From Amylostereum areolatum (taxonomy: Eukaryota > Basidiomycota > Agaricomycetes > Russulales > Stereaceae): DNA of 64,000 bases. A program made the position numbers and the translations under genes. The notes beneath the pieces are model-generated. The model searched no databases. It was not told where the DNA came from and saw only the letters and a list, made by a program, of their open reading frames with translations. Positions 43,640 through 56,051 of the stretch are shown here, piece by piece. The stretch's first letter is position 1. Each line of letters starts with the position of its first letter. Location of the stretch: NCBI GenBank assembly GCA_012932865.1, contig SAXG01000083.1:1-64000 (forward strand). Reading direction: 5' to 3'.

Positions 43640-46600
43640 TTGGAAATTTTGTGTTTGGATCTTGTTGAAGGTCTGGAGAGACTGGGCATATATGCTCTCG
43701 AACTCCTTGCTGTGGAGCGCCGAGAGAGGGAGAGGCTGAAGGTCCAAGAGTGGGGTGGGCAGAGGGAACTTTTCGGGAAGGATGAGATGCTTGAAGGAGA
43801 TCGGGAGGCGGGTCTCCGCGTGGAGACAACGGTCGGAGATGACGGAGATGTAATAGTTCGGCGGCACGGGCTCGAACATGGGAACAGTCAGGGTGATATT
43901 GTGTTCATCTTCGGCGTAGCGTTGGCGCAGCACAAATGAGTCGCTAAAAAGTATAATCTCGCCATCGACGTCCTCCACGAGAATCAAAAAAGGTCTCCGC
44001 AAAGCCGTGGATCTTCTCGTCCCACCGGAAGTCGGCATGATAGTGAGGTCGATACGCAGGAGAGAGCGCGTGATCGGCTGGACCTGGGCCTGCAGCCTGT
44101 CGAAAAGATTAGTGCAGAGTAAGGTATATATTGCGAGGGTACATACGTGAGCTTGGGGAAATTATGCACTGGTCGGTGGACTAGACGTCCAGCGTTAGAG
44201 ATTCCGAGAAGTTCACCGATTTCCGGAGGGTTCTACATCTGCGTGTCAGCAAGATTTTGACCGAGAGATAAGAAGAGTCACTTACGAGGTTGAAGTATCT
44301 GTACCATGGCTAAGATAAAAGACGACGATCAGCAACGCACGGTAAAGACCGACTGTTTACATACAAATTGTTTCCCCTCGGCCTTGCGAACGATTTCGGA
44401 GGGGACTCCTTTGAATTGCCGCAGAGGAGTCATAGATCCCCACCTACCAAGATGCATTAGACGTCAATACGAGAACACGATGCGGTAGACTTACATTCGC
44501 TTCTCGACCATCTTACACATGTCCAGTGCTGCCCGGGCAGGGACGGCCCAACCCCTCTTCAAGCAAATCTTGTAGACGGCGCGCAGGATTCTATCACGAG
44601 TATCAATATGACCTTTACGAGAGCGACATGAAAGAGATAATTACCGTCCAGCCGATTGCTGAACAAAGACCATGTCGGCAACCAGAGCGAAACCTGATCG
44701 AGAGGCTAAGTCATATTCTACATGGAAAGATATCAAGCTTACCTTCTAGCTTCAGCTGGGATATGTACGCCTGCAAGAGAACGTTAATCTTCGCCGTCTT
44801 GTCCTCTACGCCTTCCTTCACCGGGATTGGAACGCGCTCCAGCAACTTCCCCAACTCCAGCTTTTCCTGAAGATGGTGATCATCAGCTCGTTATCCACAT
44901 GCATCCACCAACGAAACAGAAACTACTACTTACATCCTGACGAACGGGGACGAGAGCAAACTCGTTCGAGAGAGCGAAGACACGGAAAAGTTCAAGAGCT
45001 GTCATCGTCGGGCGGAGGTGCTGGTTGTAAGTGGCCATGGAGTTGTACGTCACGTAGTAGTGCGACGCGATTCGGCCCAGCTCCGTGCTTTGGAAACGGC
45101 CAGACGATCGCTCGTACTTGATTAGGTGGCATTTCTCCAATAGCGCCGCCGCCGAGTGGATGATGTCGGCGCGCTTCTGGTTCAGCCCGCCATCGTCCTC
45201 TTGGTAATCAACGCCGACACTATACAGGCCCGGAGATCTGAGCATGCGAACATACCTATCAAATGGCTCTTCAACGATCACCCAATAGAGCAAAGAAACG
45301 AAGGTCTTACAGGTAAGAGTACCCGAGCCATTGCACGGCCTCGTCGCGGTTGCGAATGGTTCCGAGGACAGTCTCCGTGTTGAGGTTGTCGGCGAGTTTC
45401 GAGACAAACTGGTATTCAATGGGCAGTTGCTGGTTCATCAGACTGAGGTAGTACTGGAGCTCCGAGTGGTTGGTGATGATGACACCTTCACCGTACGTAT
45501 CATACTGGGGACGACCAGCACGACCGAGCATCTGGAGAACGTCCTGCGAGGACAGTTCCACCCAGCGGCCCTTCTTGGGGTTGTAGATTTGCGTGCCCTT
45601 GATGATGACCGTGTGCGCAGGTAGGTTGACGCCCCAGGCGAGCGTGGCCGTGCAAACGAGGACCTGGAGCGAACCGTCGGCGAAAAGCTCCTCGACGAGA
45701 CCACGATCTTCGCGGGTCATTCCTGCGTGGTGGATGCCGTGGCCAAATGGAAGGAGGTCCCGAAGATTGGGGTCCTTGACGTTGCTGGCCTCCTCGTTCA
45801 AGATCTCGCGCACAGCCGAGTTGGGCTTGACGAACTTCTCCTTCTCGATGGCCATGTCGCGGATGAACTTGGCCGTCCTCGCGGTCTCCTTGCGGGGGTG
45901 GACAAACACGAGGGTCTGATTTTTCCCGGCCTGGTCGAGGACCTTCTCATAACATACTTCGTTCATGACTTGGTACTGCTTGATCGCCTTCTCCGTGACG
46001 CCGATGAACTGTTGCTGGAGGGCGTAGAGACGATAAGACGCGTCGAAGTAGAAGAGCCCTTGGACTCGTGGACGCGGAGGAAGGTAGCGACATCCTTGTA
46101 GTTCGGAAGAGTCGCGGAGAGTCCTACCAGGCGCACGTAATCGGAAGTTTGCTCCATGCGTCGGATGGTCCGGGAGACGAGATTGCCTCCAAGACGGGGT
46201 CGCGCTCGTCGTGAAGAAGGTGGATTTCGTCGATGATGAGGAGGCGAACAAGATTTGTGTAACTCGTGTCCGAGCTCTTGCGTGTGATGACGTCCCACTT
46301 TTCCCGGGTCGTCACGATGATTTGAGTTTCCGCGATCTGCTGCTTCGTCATTTGCGAGTCGCGGGTGAGCTCTCCAACCTTGATCCCGAACGGGTTCAAC
46401 CGCGAGTTGAAGTTTCCAACCATCTTCTGGACCAGGACCTTCATAGGCGCGCCGCAGACGACCTTGAATGCGTCCAGGTCGAAGGTACCCGTCGCTTCGT
46501 CGCGGTACTTGGACATCTCGTTCAGGATCGTGAGCATAGCGACGTTCTTCTGGTCGTGCAGCGTCAGCAAGCGGTCGAGGTGCAGAAGAAAGAAACAAGC

Positions 46601-48000
46601 CACCTTTCCGGCACCAGTGGGAGCGCACAATAGAATCGGTTCGTCTGTACCAAACACCGTGGGATAAAGTTTGCTCTGGACACGGTCAAGAGTCTTGATG
46701 TCGGGGAATCCCTCGCCAATACAGGCAGGTCCGTGATGGGCACCAAGTCGCCAGCCGCAGTTTTGCTTCGGCGCTGGGACGTGGACCTCTTCGTAGCCCT
46801 TTTCCGCGTTCGACATGAGGTGGCCGCCCTGGCTGAACGCCATGCTCTCCAAGTCCACCACCTTCTTCGGCTGCACGACCGAGGCAGGCGCGATATTCGC
46901 CTTCTTTGGCACGTCCCCTTGAGCTTGCCCGTCCACGTCCATGGCGTCGTCCGCCCGGGTGGTCACCTGCCGGTCCCCGGCGAGCTCACGCAGGATCCAC
47001 CCAGGGCCTTTTTCGCGCATGGCGACCTCGACGTTGACTCGTTCGTCCGCATCGCTTCGCGCGAGCTTCGTACACCATTACGTTGAAGCCTTGATATTCG
47101 AAAAGCTCCATCAGCTGGTTCTCGCGGTCACGCAGACTGGACTCGGACCCGAGAATGGAAAGAACAGCGGACACCCTGTCCGCGGCCGTGACGGGGTCGG
47201 GGTAGACTTCGGAGACCTGGCGTTGGACCCAAAAGCCGTCGATGGAATGGGGAGAAACCATGTCTTTGTCCGCCTTGGACTTGCCCTGCGCCGCGCATGA
47301 TGAGCCGCCACCAATGACAAGTTTTTCACCCTCCTCTCCTTCCACAGCAGGGCCGCCCTCCTCGTCTCCGCCACCCTCGCCCTCCTCGTCGAAGACAACC
47401 GCCACGCCCATCTCCTCATCGGTCTCGGCATCCTTCCTCTCCCAATCCGGGTCCGCCATCTCTTCGTCCTTGGCGCCGTAGTCGGTGGTTTTTTTTGGAG
47501 AGGTTGAGAAGCTGGGAAATGACCTTGTTCGAGATGGGCCCGGACCTCCTCGATCTCCTTCTTTTTGTCGAAGTCTTTCATCGATTCGTTCTTGAGCGTT
47601 TCGAGAACGGCGTCGGCGGCGCTACGCACGATATCCTGGGCCTGGTCTCCAAGGGCTTGGTGGACGGAGGAGAGAATGAGTTCGTGGACCTCGCGGGTCT
47701 CGGCGGTGCGGGGACGATATGTAAGGCCTTTGACGTCTTGTGTCGCCTCGATAATGTCTGTAAATCCAAAGCCTGCCGCTTCCTGCCTCCGCTTCGCAAT
47801 CTGCTTTTCAGTGGGGTCCTGTCCGTTTGCAGCCCTTTTCTTCTTCTTCCCCAGATCCTTCCGTTTTACGTGCGGGCCAAGGAGGTGGGCGCGCCATCTG
47901 GCTCCTTGTCTCGTCGTGGTAAAGCCGAATGCTCAGCGGTCAAGCCGACACAGCTGTATCCAGACAAATCGGGCTTCCCTGGTCGTCCAGACATGGCGAG
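43640..48000 (-). pseudogene. Brr2-like U5 snRNP helicase pseudogene, intron-retaining
   Basis: Brr2 is the DExH helicase that unwinds U4/U6 in the spliceosome. Read on -: FTDIIEATQDVKGLTYRPRT and SMKDFDKKKEIEEV (N-terminal region), FWVQRQVSEVYPDP, DLESMAFSQGGHLM, the Walker region [70 protein letters not shown], then the Sec63 domain ([57 protein letters not shown]) to LDLQPLPLSALHSKEF. Introns persist, for example at 45250-45315, so it is not a processed copy. Frameshifts near 46120 and 46190, changes in motifs (TREKWD for TPEKWD) and loss of the second cassette make it a pseudogene. Confidence 0.9.
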
Positions 48001-48059
48001 AGAGAGGAGAAAGGAGGAAAGGCGGATAGGGAGGATGGATGGGAGTCGCGCTGCGCGTT

Positions 48060-48480
48060 CGACGCTGAGTTCACAGACCTCGCGGGTCTCAGCGGTGCGG
48101 GGATGGTATGTGAGGCTTTCAGCGCCCTGTGTCGCCTCGATGATGTCTGTAAATCAACCCCACCGCTTCCCGTCTTCGCGTCCCAGGTTGTTTTTCGGTA
48201 GGGTCCTGTCCATCTGCTGCCCTTTCTCCTTCTTCGCGTCCTTCGGTACCACGTGCGAGCCTATCCCATTCGTGTTTGGAAGGGGTGGGTTTGCTTTTTG
48301 TCGAACATCCGGAGGAACTGAGTGGATATGCGCTCGAGCTCCTTGCTATGGATCGCCGGGAGAAGGAGAGGCTGGAGGTCCAGAGGAGAGATGGGCACAG
48401 GATGTGCTCGCAGGAAACGGAAAATCGAGTCTCCGAGGTCAAGGATAAAGTAGATTTGGTGGCTCGGCGTATGGGTTTGA
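48060..48480 (-). pseudogene. Further Brr2 fragments from a second copy
   Basis: The segment at about 48075-48250 is a degraded repeat of 47690-47870 (Brr2 N-terminal region). 48270-48400 on - reads LDLQPLPL, HSKELERIS and FDKKQTHPFQTRMG, the same Sec63-to-cassette-2 boundary as 43640-43800. The order implies a former head-to-tail pair of Brr2 copies whose middle was lost. Confidence 0.65.
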
Positions 48481-48499
48481 AGATGAGAGCGATAGGGGT

Positions 48500-49215
48500 A
48501 GTCCGACGCTGGGGATGATGAGAAGCCTCAAGTGCTGGGCATTCTGTGATTGTGCGAGGGGCTGTTGTTTGAGGAATCTGCCCGAGGTCGAGGGATCCAT
48601 ACCACGGCCAGGACGAATCACGATAAGCCATGCGCGACGACGAGTCGAGAGATGATTCACATACAGAATGTTTTGATCGTTGTACAATGGCGTTTTGAAG
48701 GCGGTGGAGACGGAGGCTCGCAGATATTCACCGTGAAGGAACGCCCTAGAGTCAAGTGTCGGTTTAGCGATGGTTCGATCTGGAAAATTCGTGTATGCTC
48801 ACCTTTGCCATGCAAACGTCCTTCCACGGGCATGGAGTTTGGACTTGTAGATGGAGGTGGAGGTAGAGGCCTAGCCAGCGAGAATGATTTCGACACTGTT
48901 GTCGAGGAATAATGCGACGCACTGTCACGAATCGAGAGCACCTGGGTCGGCTATGGTGTCGCGCTGTTGTCCGGAAAAGACCGATACTTGTCCTCCGCAC
49001 TCGTGACATTCTATTTGATCCTATTGAGGAAATGGTAGAGACGAGGTGACGTCCATTAGAGTCGAAAACAGGATCCAAAAGGTCGTAGGAACATGAGAAA
49101 CCGTCGTGCAGCCGTGGTGCCAATGGTGGTCTGTGTGAGACATTGACAAGCCTCATCAGAGGGCCTGTGAGACCCGGGGAGGCGCGCCCCGCTCTGATAC
49201 GGTAGTAAGTACTAC
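48500..49215. other. No gene recognised
   Basis: Mixed sequence with short open frames only. I see no family match. Confidence 0.3.
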
Positions 49216-49930
49216 CAGGCCCCCCCCTAATGCCCATAACGGTCGTATCGGGATGCTGACGGGACTGGTCGAAATCTTAGCCTTATCTTTGATTTTCGTG
49301 CGGACGGAAGGGCCAAAATTTGGGCCAATGTTCGATCCAAAGTCCGTACGGATGGGGTCCATCTGACACGAGGTCCGATCCGCATGCGGACGGACACTTG
49401 GGACGGGACGACATGCACTTGGTGAAGACCTCCAGTATCTCGACCGCCCGCGATGACGGTAAGCGCCAACGAGCTCTCTGCGACAGGAAGGGGTGCTATT
49501 TTCTTGGTGGTGTCGCGATGTGCGAGCATACGCACGGGTTGACGTCGTTGAGGGTTGTAGTTCGCGATCGAAAGTCTCCCTCCGGGCTCGAAACGCTACC
49601 GCAATACATTGGGTACAGGGTGTCATGTACAAGTTATAAACTAGGGATTACGGTGATCTATGCATCCAACATGTGAAGCTCTACGTAGCTCTGATTTTAA
49701 AGCGGCGCTGGCGTAGTAATCCAAATAATGCGGGCAGAAGGAGGTGGTATCCGCCAATGCTGACAGACAAAGGTCCATTCTATCTTGTATCCTGAATGCG
49801 GACGGGATCGGCCAAAAAATGGAGGTCATATCCATATCGCTGACGGAAACGAGCAAAATGTGTGCTGACGGAAGTGCCAAAAGTTCAGCATTTTCGGATA
49901 CAACCGTTATGGGCATTAGGGGGGGGCCTG
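49216..49930. mobile_element. Non-autonomous transposon with C-run terminal repeats
   Basis: The ends are inverted repeats of about 34 bp with one or two mismatches, beginning CAGG followed by eight C and TAATGCCCATAACGG. It is flanked by a 6 bp direct repeat TACTAC (49210-49215 and 49931-49936). Length 715 bp, no transposase. Inside lie repeated GTCCGC/GCGGACGG motifs (49290-49400). The superfamily is unclear: 6 bp duplications do not fit hAT or Harbinger. Confidence 0.8.
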
Positions 49931-49936
49931 TACTAC

Positions 49937-50600
49937 CTGCTTGTCTCGTCAGTACGTCCGTATTAGAGCTGGTTACGACTCTAGCGCCCCGCGTCGCTCT
50001 GTCCACTCTCCGAACACTGGGACTCCTGGGAGCGATAGTGTGCATCAAGTCAAAGAACAGATTCAAATCTCATTGTCATCGCGTATTTCGAGTACACACT
50101 CACGATGGACCACTGGATGCTTTCTCGCGGCAACGACGAGCCAGGCGATGGAACAGGAAAAACATCGAGTTTATGAGCTGCCATGACAAGACTGCATATA
50201 GCCCTTCTCGCATTCTACGTCAAATACTCGGTTCTCCTTCCCCCACCCCGCCTCCCACCCTTTATGGCCCTTCTCCTTGATACAAAAGTCAGGACCTCGT
50301 ATTCACCACCGGCTGCCGAGCTTCCTTGGGTTAATCGCTCTAATGGTGACGATGACGGGAAGGTTATTTTGGCAGAAAAAATGGAACATACCTCAAAGAC
50401 TGAACCAACCAAACTGGCCAATTTACGGATGACCGTGACCGGGAACAACAATACCTTCCTTGTCATAGGTGTCGTCGCACGTCCTGCATTGATAGGGTGC
50501 TGATCGGAGGCCCTGGTACATTGCTGGTCACTGATTGCGTTCAAGATGTGGTCACAGGTTATCTTGATAACTTGTACTAGCTCTTGTACACTTGCACCTG
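49937..50600. other. No gene recognised
   Basis: Short frames only, including a Lys/Arg-rich one on - that is not convincing. Confidence 0.3.
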
Positions 50601-50619
50601 CGATGTCGAGACAGCATTA

Positions 50620-53600
50620 CTAAGGTGAGGATTCGCGAGAACGTACATATTTACCTTTGACAATCTCATTCGTATCCTCTGGAGTTACATTCTTGGCTCG
50701 GAGGCGGGAATCGAGTCGTTCCACGATTCTTTCTATCCGCCTCACACGAGTGGCAGTATCGTCAAAAGGAGTCCCAGAACCGGTGCTGTTTGTTGAAAAA
50801 AGCTGATACAGACGTTCGCACGCGTCCGTTAAACCTTTGATATCTGCATGATAATTGGTTAGTACACGTCTGCAAGTGGCCCCTCCTTTGCACATATACC
50901 CACCCTGTACGAGATTCTTTGGGATATCAAGCTGGTTATTCGTGTAAGAGCTTGGCCTCAACTGAAAACAGTATGGTTCAGCTGAAGTATTGGTCCACAA
51001 CGGATGAACATACCGAGATACCACTCCTAGGATGATCGGGATACTCCACATGCTGAGACGCGGTACGTCCCTCCTGTGGTTGTGTCTAAACTAGCTCAGA
51101 CTTGCACATCAATTATGATGCATAAAACAAACCTGATTCATTGGATGCAGCACATGATCGACAGCCAGGCCGTCGGCAATCGCGGGATGTTGCCCAAATT
51201 GTTCTCGTGGGGTAGGTCGACTCCTTCCTTGATCAACAGAATCATGCTGGCTTTCTCGTCGATCAGATATGTAAGCACCGTGGTACGGAGAGAAACGGCG
51301 GCCTGTAGGAACCCTGCGGTTTTCGCGAGAGGATGGGTTGAACTCAGATTCTCGGTTTGCTAGCTGTACCCTCGGAGAAGATATCTCTTTGTCTCCGTGT
51401 TCTTGAAGCTGCAGTGATTTACCTCTAGCTCGAGGCACGCCGTGCTCCTGTTGCGCTGGGCCTTCGAATGCATCTTGAGGCGATTGGGGTGGCGGCATTT
51501 GATGCTGCGAATCAAATTGTCAGATCAGCAGCTGTCACCTCGCAATGAACATGGATTACTTCGTTGAATCGAGAACGCCCCGCAGAGCCAACAGTATAGG
51601 GAGTTGACGCCTCGGGAGTATGCCTACGTGCATCGCGGGATGCACGCGACAGGTCTTGCCCATGATCGGTGCGTTGTTCTGGATGGTGGGCAAGAGCACG
51701 CTGAGATGAGGGGATCCCATGACTAGGTGGGGGGTCGAACGGCATCTGTAGAGGCTGACCAAATATGACCGAAGCTCCCTCGTGTAACTTGAACAAGACT
51801 TACTGCAATGTCTGCATTTGTATTCGCACCGTGCATCGTTGAACTGGGGTTCGGCATGACCTTCAATTCGGAGGCACACTAGATCAGACGGAGATCACTA
51901 AAGGCAGATGCGATCCTACGTAAAATGATGATGGTCCACGGTGCGGGACAGCGCTTGACCGTGGGGTATTGCTCCCCATGTCTCGGAATGGATTGGTAGC
52001 GGGCTGCAAATTAGCCCTATGAGAGCTTGATCACGACCGGAGGAGCTAGATAGACCGCGTACAAGCTGCGTCGGGCGCCACGCTCCGTTATCCGGAAAAG
52101 GCATAGGTCTTTCATCCTGATACATCCACACAATGAGACGAATTACACTCTGTCGTCGCTGGGCTCACCTGGATCTCACCGTAGTGTGGGTATTGCCCTT
52201 GGTTCATATTATGTAGATCACCTTCCTAGACGGAGATAAGAAGGTGTCTTGGTCCTCAGGTATAGGATCGACGTACTTGAATGATGGAGTTCATCGCCTG
52301 GGCTCGTTGATCACGGTTATTATTGGTGGAGAAATAGTCGCCGGAATCCTGCAGCCTGTTAGATCCACGTATTAAGGAAATGGATTAGGTCATACAAAGG
52401 CTAATGGCTCCGGTTTCACCAAAGGGGCGTTCTTGTGGGGAGAAGAATCGTTCGCTGGAGCAGACTTGCCATCCTCGGTCGGTCCTCTGAATGGGTTGTT
52501 GGAAAACTGTAGACGAGATTGTTTAGACGGGATATGCTATTGTATCAGCATGCGTACTGGTTGTCCCGGATGTATAACTATGTCGACCTTGTTCACATCG
52601 TTACTCTGCATTGGGTTCATCGGGTCCACGGATGCTCTCGCCGAATGATCAGAATAGAACAGTTTTGAATCTTCTTCATGTCCGTAAGCGGAAGAGCGGT
52701 CTGTATCGTGGTACTGTTATAACAACACTATCAGGAATCCTGTCTTAGATATGCGTGCTCCCTACTGGCACGTACTAAAGTGGCATTGTCCTTGGGGTAG
52801 TAGTTGGGACGCTCCATACGAGGTGAGCCATAGACACGCCCATGAGCAGGTGAAAGACGTGGAAGGTGAACCTGGTGAGGATCCTGTGCGGAGGTTCTAT
52901 GTAAGTCAATGTTCGAGGGTGCGTATTTGCTGTGAGCAGCAGCGACACACCGGATGAAAGTAGCGACCCGGCAGCCCGTGCTGGCTGGATGGTTGAACAC
53001 CATCATCACGGTGGGCACCAGGGACATTGTTCGACGGGAGTGTTTTCGAGTCACGGTGCGAGGGGGGTGTCAAGGACGATAAGTTTGGAGCGCCATTGGC
53101 TGTTATTCCATGCGCGGTAAGCTGAAACACAGTGCGTCAGCTAGGCAGGCGACATCGACCTTCGAGAGATTCCCAACATGCTCAGACATTCTTGCCTTCC
53201 CAGAAATGCGATAGTTGATGTAGGGGATGCAATGGATGAAGCTGGCCTGACCTTGGCTGCGTAATCGAAAGCACAAAGGACGGTATGCCTCAAGGCATTA
53301 ACGGGTCGTGGTCCGGCTGGACCGTACGGCGACATAGGCGACCCTTCATTAGTGCAGCCGTTACATTTGATATGTCGTAGAGATTTTGACAATGCTTGCC
53401 AAGGAATTTAGGAAAGAAATGACGAGCCGAGGTCAAAACCGGGGCTCCTGGTCAAGACAGTCACCGCGTTCAAGGCCCAGCAGTGCGGAAGTTGAGTTGC
53501 TGGGTGTTGCTGGAGAGCCGACCCTGATGGAGCCAGCTATTCCGCTTCCGGAGTTAGTTAGAATAGTCCTGTGCTGTGGATTGGCACGACTGTAGAATAC

Positions 53601-53750
53601 CTTGAAATTCCGGGTTGGAAAAGGCCCGTATCGCTGGGTAGATGGCGTCCGTGTTCTGCTGTGTCGGCCGGGGTTGCCCCGGATCGCTCGGTGTAGGCCC
53701 GGCCGTCTAGCCATTGAAAATCGAATGCGGATTCATGCTTCCCACCGGTT
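50620..53750 (-). CDS. Multi-exon gene for a disordered protein, uncertain
   Basis: On - a series of short exon-like open segments rich in Pro, Ser, His and Arg is separated by GT-AG-like gaps: SLRHIKCNGCTNEGSPM (53360), GAPNLSSLTPPSHRDSKTLP (53090), QVHLPRLSPAHGRVYGSPRM (52880), WMYQDERPMPFPDNGAWR (52130), and a final helical part TRVRRIERIVERLDSRL before a stop near 50640. The 5' end near 53750 is only about 90 bp from the start of the + gene at 53838, suggesting a shared promoter. I recognise no domain; exon borders and start are not resolved and it may be decayed. Confidence 0.35.
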
Positions 53751-53837
53751 CTGGTTGGAATAAATCACATTAAATTGACTATTATTAAATATCCCTCAAT
53801 ATTGCTCTCCTCTACGCGGTCGCCTCCCGTTACCACC

Positions 53838-55882
53838 ATGCCACCCAGCCAGAACCCCAACCCTCCTGGGAATGCCGATGCTACCTTGGCCAGCTTGTGG
53901 CCATTGCTGAACGAAGAACAACGCAGTTTAGCCATGCAAAGTGCGCATATAGCCATGTACGGAGCAGACGCACCTCAAGGAAATCCATACCCACCTGAGC
54001 GCCCGCTCGGCCATGGTGCTCCAGACAATGATGCAGATGAAGATGAAGATGATCGGGGGCGCCGGTGTCGATATGACAGGCATGGGGGTACTAGTACTAA
54101 GAGAAACAGTCGTCAGAATCGGCTCTCTCGGCGAGAGCATTCACACTCACCTGTGCGGAAGCAACGTCGTACCCGGAGACCATCTAAATCACTTTCTCCA
54201 ACCCCTTCTTGCATGCCTTCCGCCTCCCCAGGTCCTTATTCTTCGTCATATCGACGTGCGCGCTCCGACTCTGGTGAACCCCCTACTCTGCACTCCGAGG
54301 TCCAGACTAGATCACGTTCTCGCCGTCCGGGTGCCACGCATACATCCCACTCGGCATCCAGTCCTGTGCAACTTGTGCCCCCCACGTGCAGCTCGAGCCA
54401 TTCCCAACACGGAACTGTCCATGAGCGTAGAGGTCAGCAAGATGATGGAAGGCAGAATCAGTGGCGTACCATGCGTTCATGCAGCCCATGTCGACCCAAC
54501 GAAGGTCTCGCAACTTTGCGCCGTACTGGATCTGGTCGCGATCGGGCTGCAAGTGAGAAGAAGAAGATTATGAGGAGAAAAGAGGACACCGCTACACATG
54601 ACCATCAACGGCAAGTTGTCGACGTGTCTCATCGCAGAGAGCCATTGGTAGACATCGCACGCATATCGAAAAAGCAGCTCACCACAAGCCAGAGGTGGGC
54701 GCGGTTGGACATCCAAGTACGTCAATCTCTCTTCTCACATATAAACACGGCCGCTGATGCACAGATTAGGCACATGTGCAGATAGAGTTTCGAGCACTCA
54801 CCGGGGTAGCGGTAAACAAGATTTGGCCTGTCTGGGAGCACACCATGGCGCCGCGGAAGAACCCTGAGAATACTGAAGAAGTATACTACACGCCAAATTT
54901 TGAGATGGGCCTTCTCGCGAAGGAGAACCGGGAGTTATTGCAGCGAGTAGGAGATGTTGTGATGCAGAATCTGAAGGTGCGTGTGGATAAGTATCATACA
55001 ACCAGCCATATCATTGAAACTCACCCGATGCATAGCTTGATGACAAGATGGGGAGACCGTCTTGGGCTGCCGATATGTCGTTCCGTGTAGATCACGCGAT
55101 GATCGTAACCTTTGCAAAGACGACATTTGAAGGCTACAAACGGGAGTTCAAATCGCAGCGGGATGTGACCCGCCACCAGCAGACCTTGTTAGGTGCTCAA
55201 AACACACAACGTGGACAGAGACGTACCTTGGTCAGATGATCTGCTTTGGTGCCCCGAGGCCATGCTGATGCTTCCCCTTACAGAAAGCGAAGCATCGTTT
55301 GCTAGCTGTCCCCGCCTACCTCAAGATCTATGGAGGACCCGATCCTACGCCATTTGTCACACCAGACACGATGTCCGATGAAGCATCCTGTGCTGAAGGC
55401 TATACCCCGGAAAATGAACCTGAGTTAGCGATGTGGAAGATCGACATGGCGAGACTCACCTTCAGCACCCTGCAAACTCCAGACGCGATCGAGAAGCTGA
55501 AGATGTTTGAGATAATAAGGCCGAACTGGCGGTCAGAGCTGGTGAGTATCTCTTCCTTGATATTCGCCGATACTGAGAATGAGAAAAGGTCAAAGCTGCC
55601 CTGCATAGATTAGCAAGGCTTCACTGGGACAGCCTCACAGCGAGAGACAAAAGGGAGTATGCTCACCGAGTTTCAACTTCTGGCCGCGCAAGCGATCATC
55701 CCCCAATCCGAGCGCCATTTGATGCCGCAATAGACCTGGAGTGGTATGAGCAGTATAAGGATAGTGAGGAATATGCAACTATTTTACAGGACTACTTCGC
55801 GTACGGGAACCCAGACGGTTGGGAGGAGACAGTAGAGGACGATGTGATAGTTGGACCGGATATCGGAGGAGAACCGTCGTAA
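53838..55882 (+). CDS. Unknown protein beside the Plavaka-type transposase
   Basis: Exons fit as 53838-54714, 54782-54974, 55042 to about 55164, 55284-55540 and 55590-55882, all open and in phase (the third donor GTGACC is weak). The first exon is Arg/Ser-rich and probably disordered. The conserved-looking C-terminal half has IWPVWEHTMAPRKNPENTEE, TPNFEMGLLAKENRELLQRV, AMIVTFAKTTFEGYKREFKS, EPELAMWKIDMARLTFSTLQ and HWDSLTARDKREYAHRVS. I associate this pattern with proteins found beside transposons in agaricomycetes, but the role is unknown. It is convergent with the transposase gene and looks intact. Confidence 0.65.
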
Positions 55883-56051
55883 CCAGCTGGTGGCGCTTTT
55901 CCATGACTCGGTCCTGTTATAGCGAGGAGTCGTCACGTCGGCCTCACACCTATCCCTGTACACTGGTCATTTTAGCCATGCTCCCGAGAAGTGAGAGCTT
56001 ACGTACTACGGGAACACCCATAAACATAGAATGCTGCCCATGGTATATTCG

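Noticed and set aside
46124..47020. A functional Brr2 gene
   Set aside because: Frameshifts, altered helicase motifs and a missing second cassette rule out a working protein.
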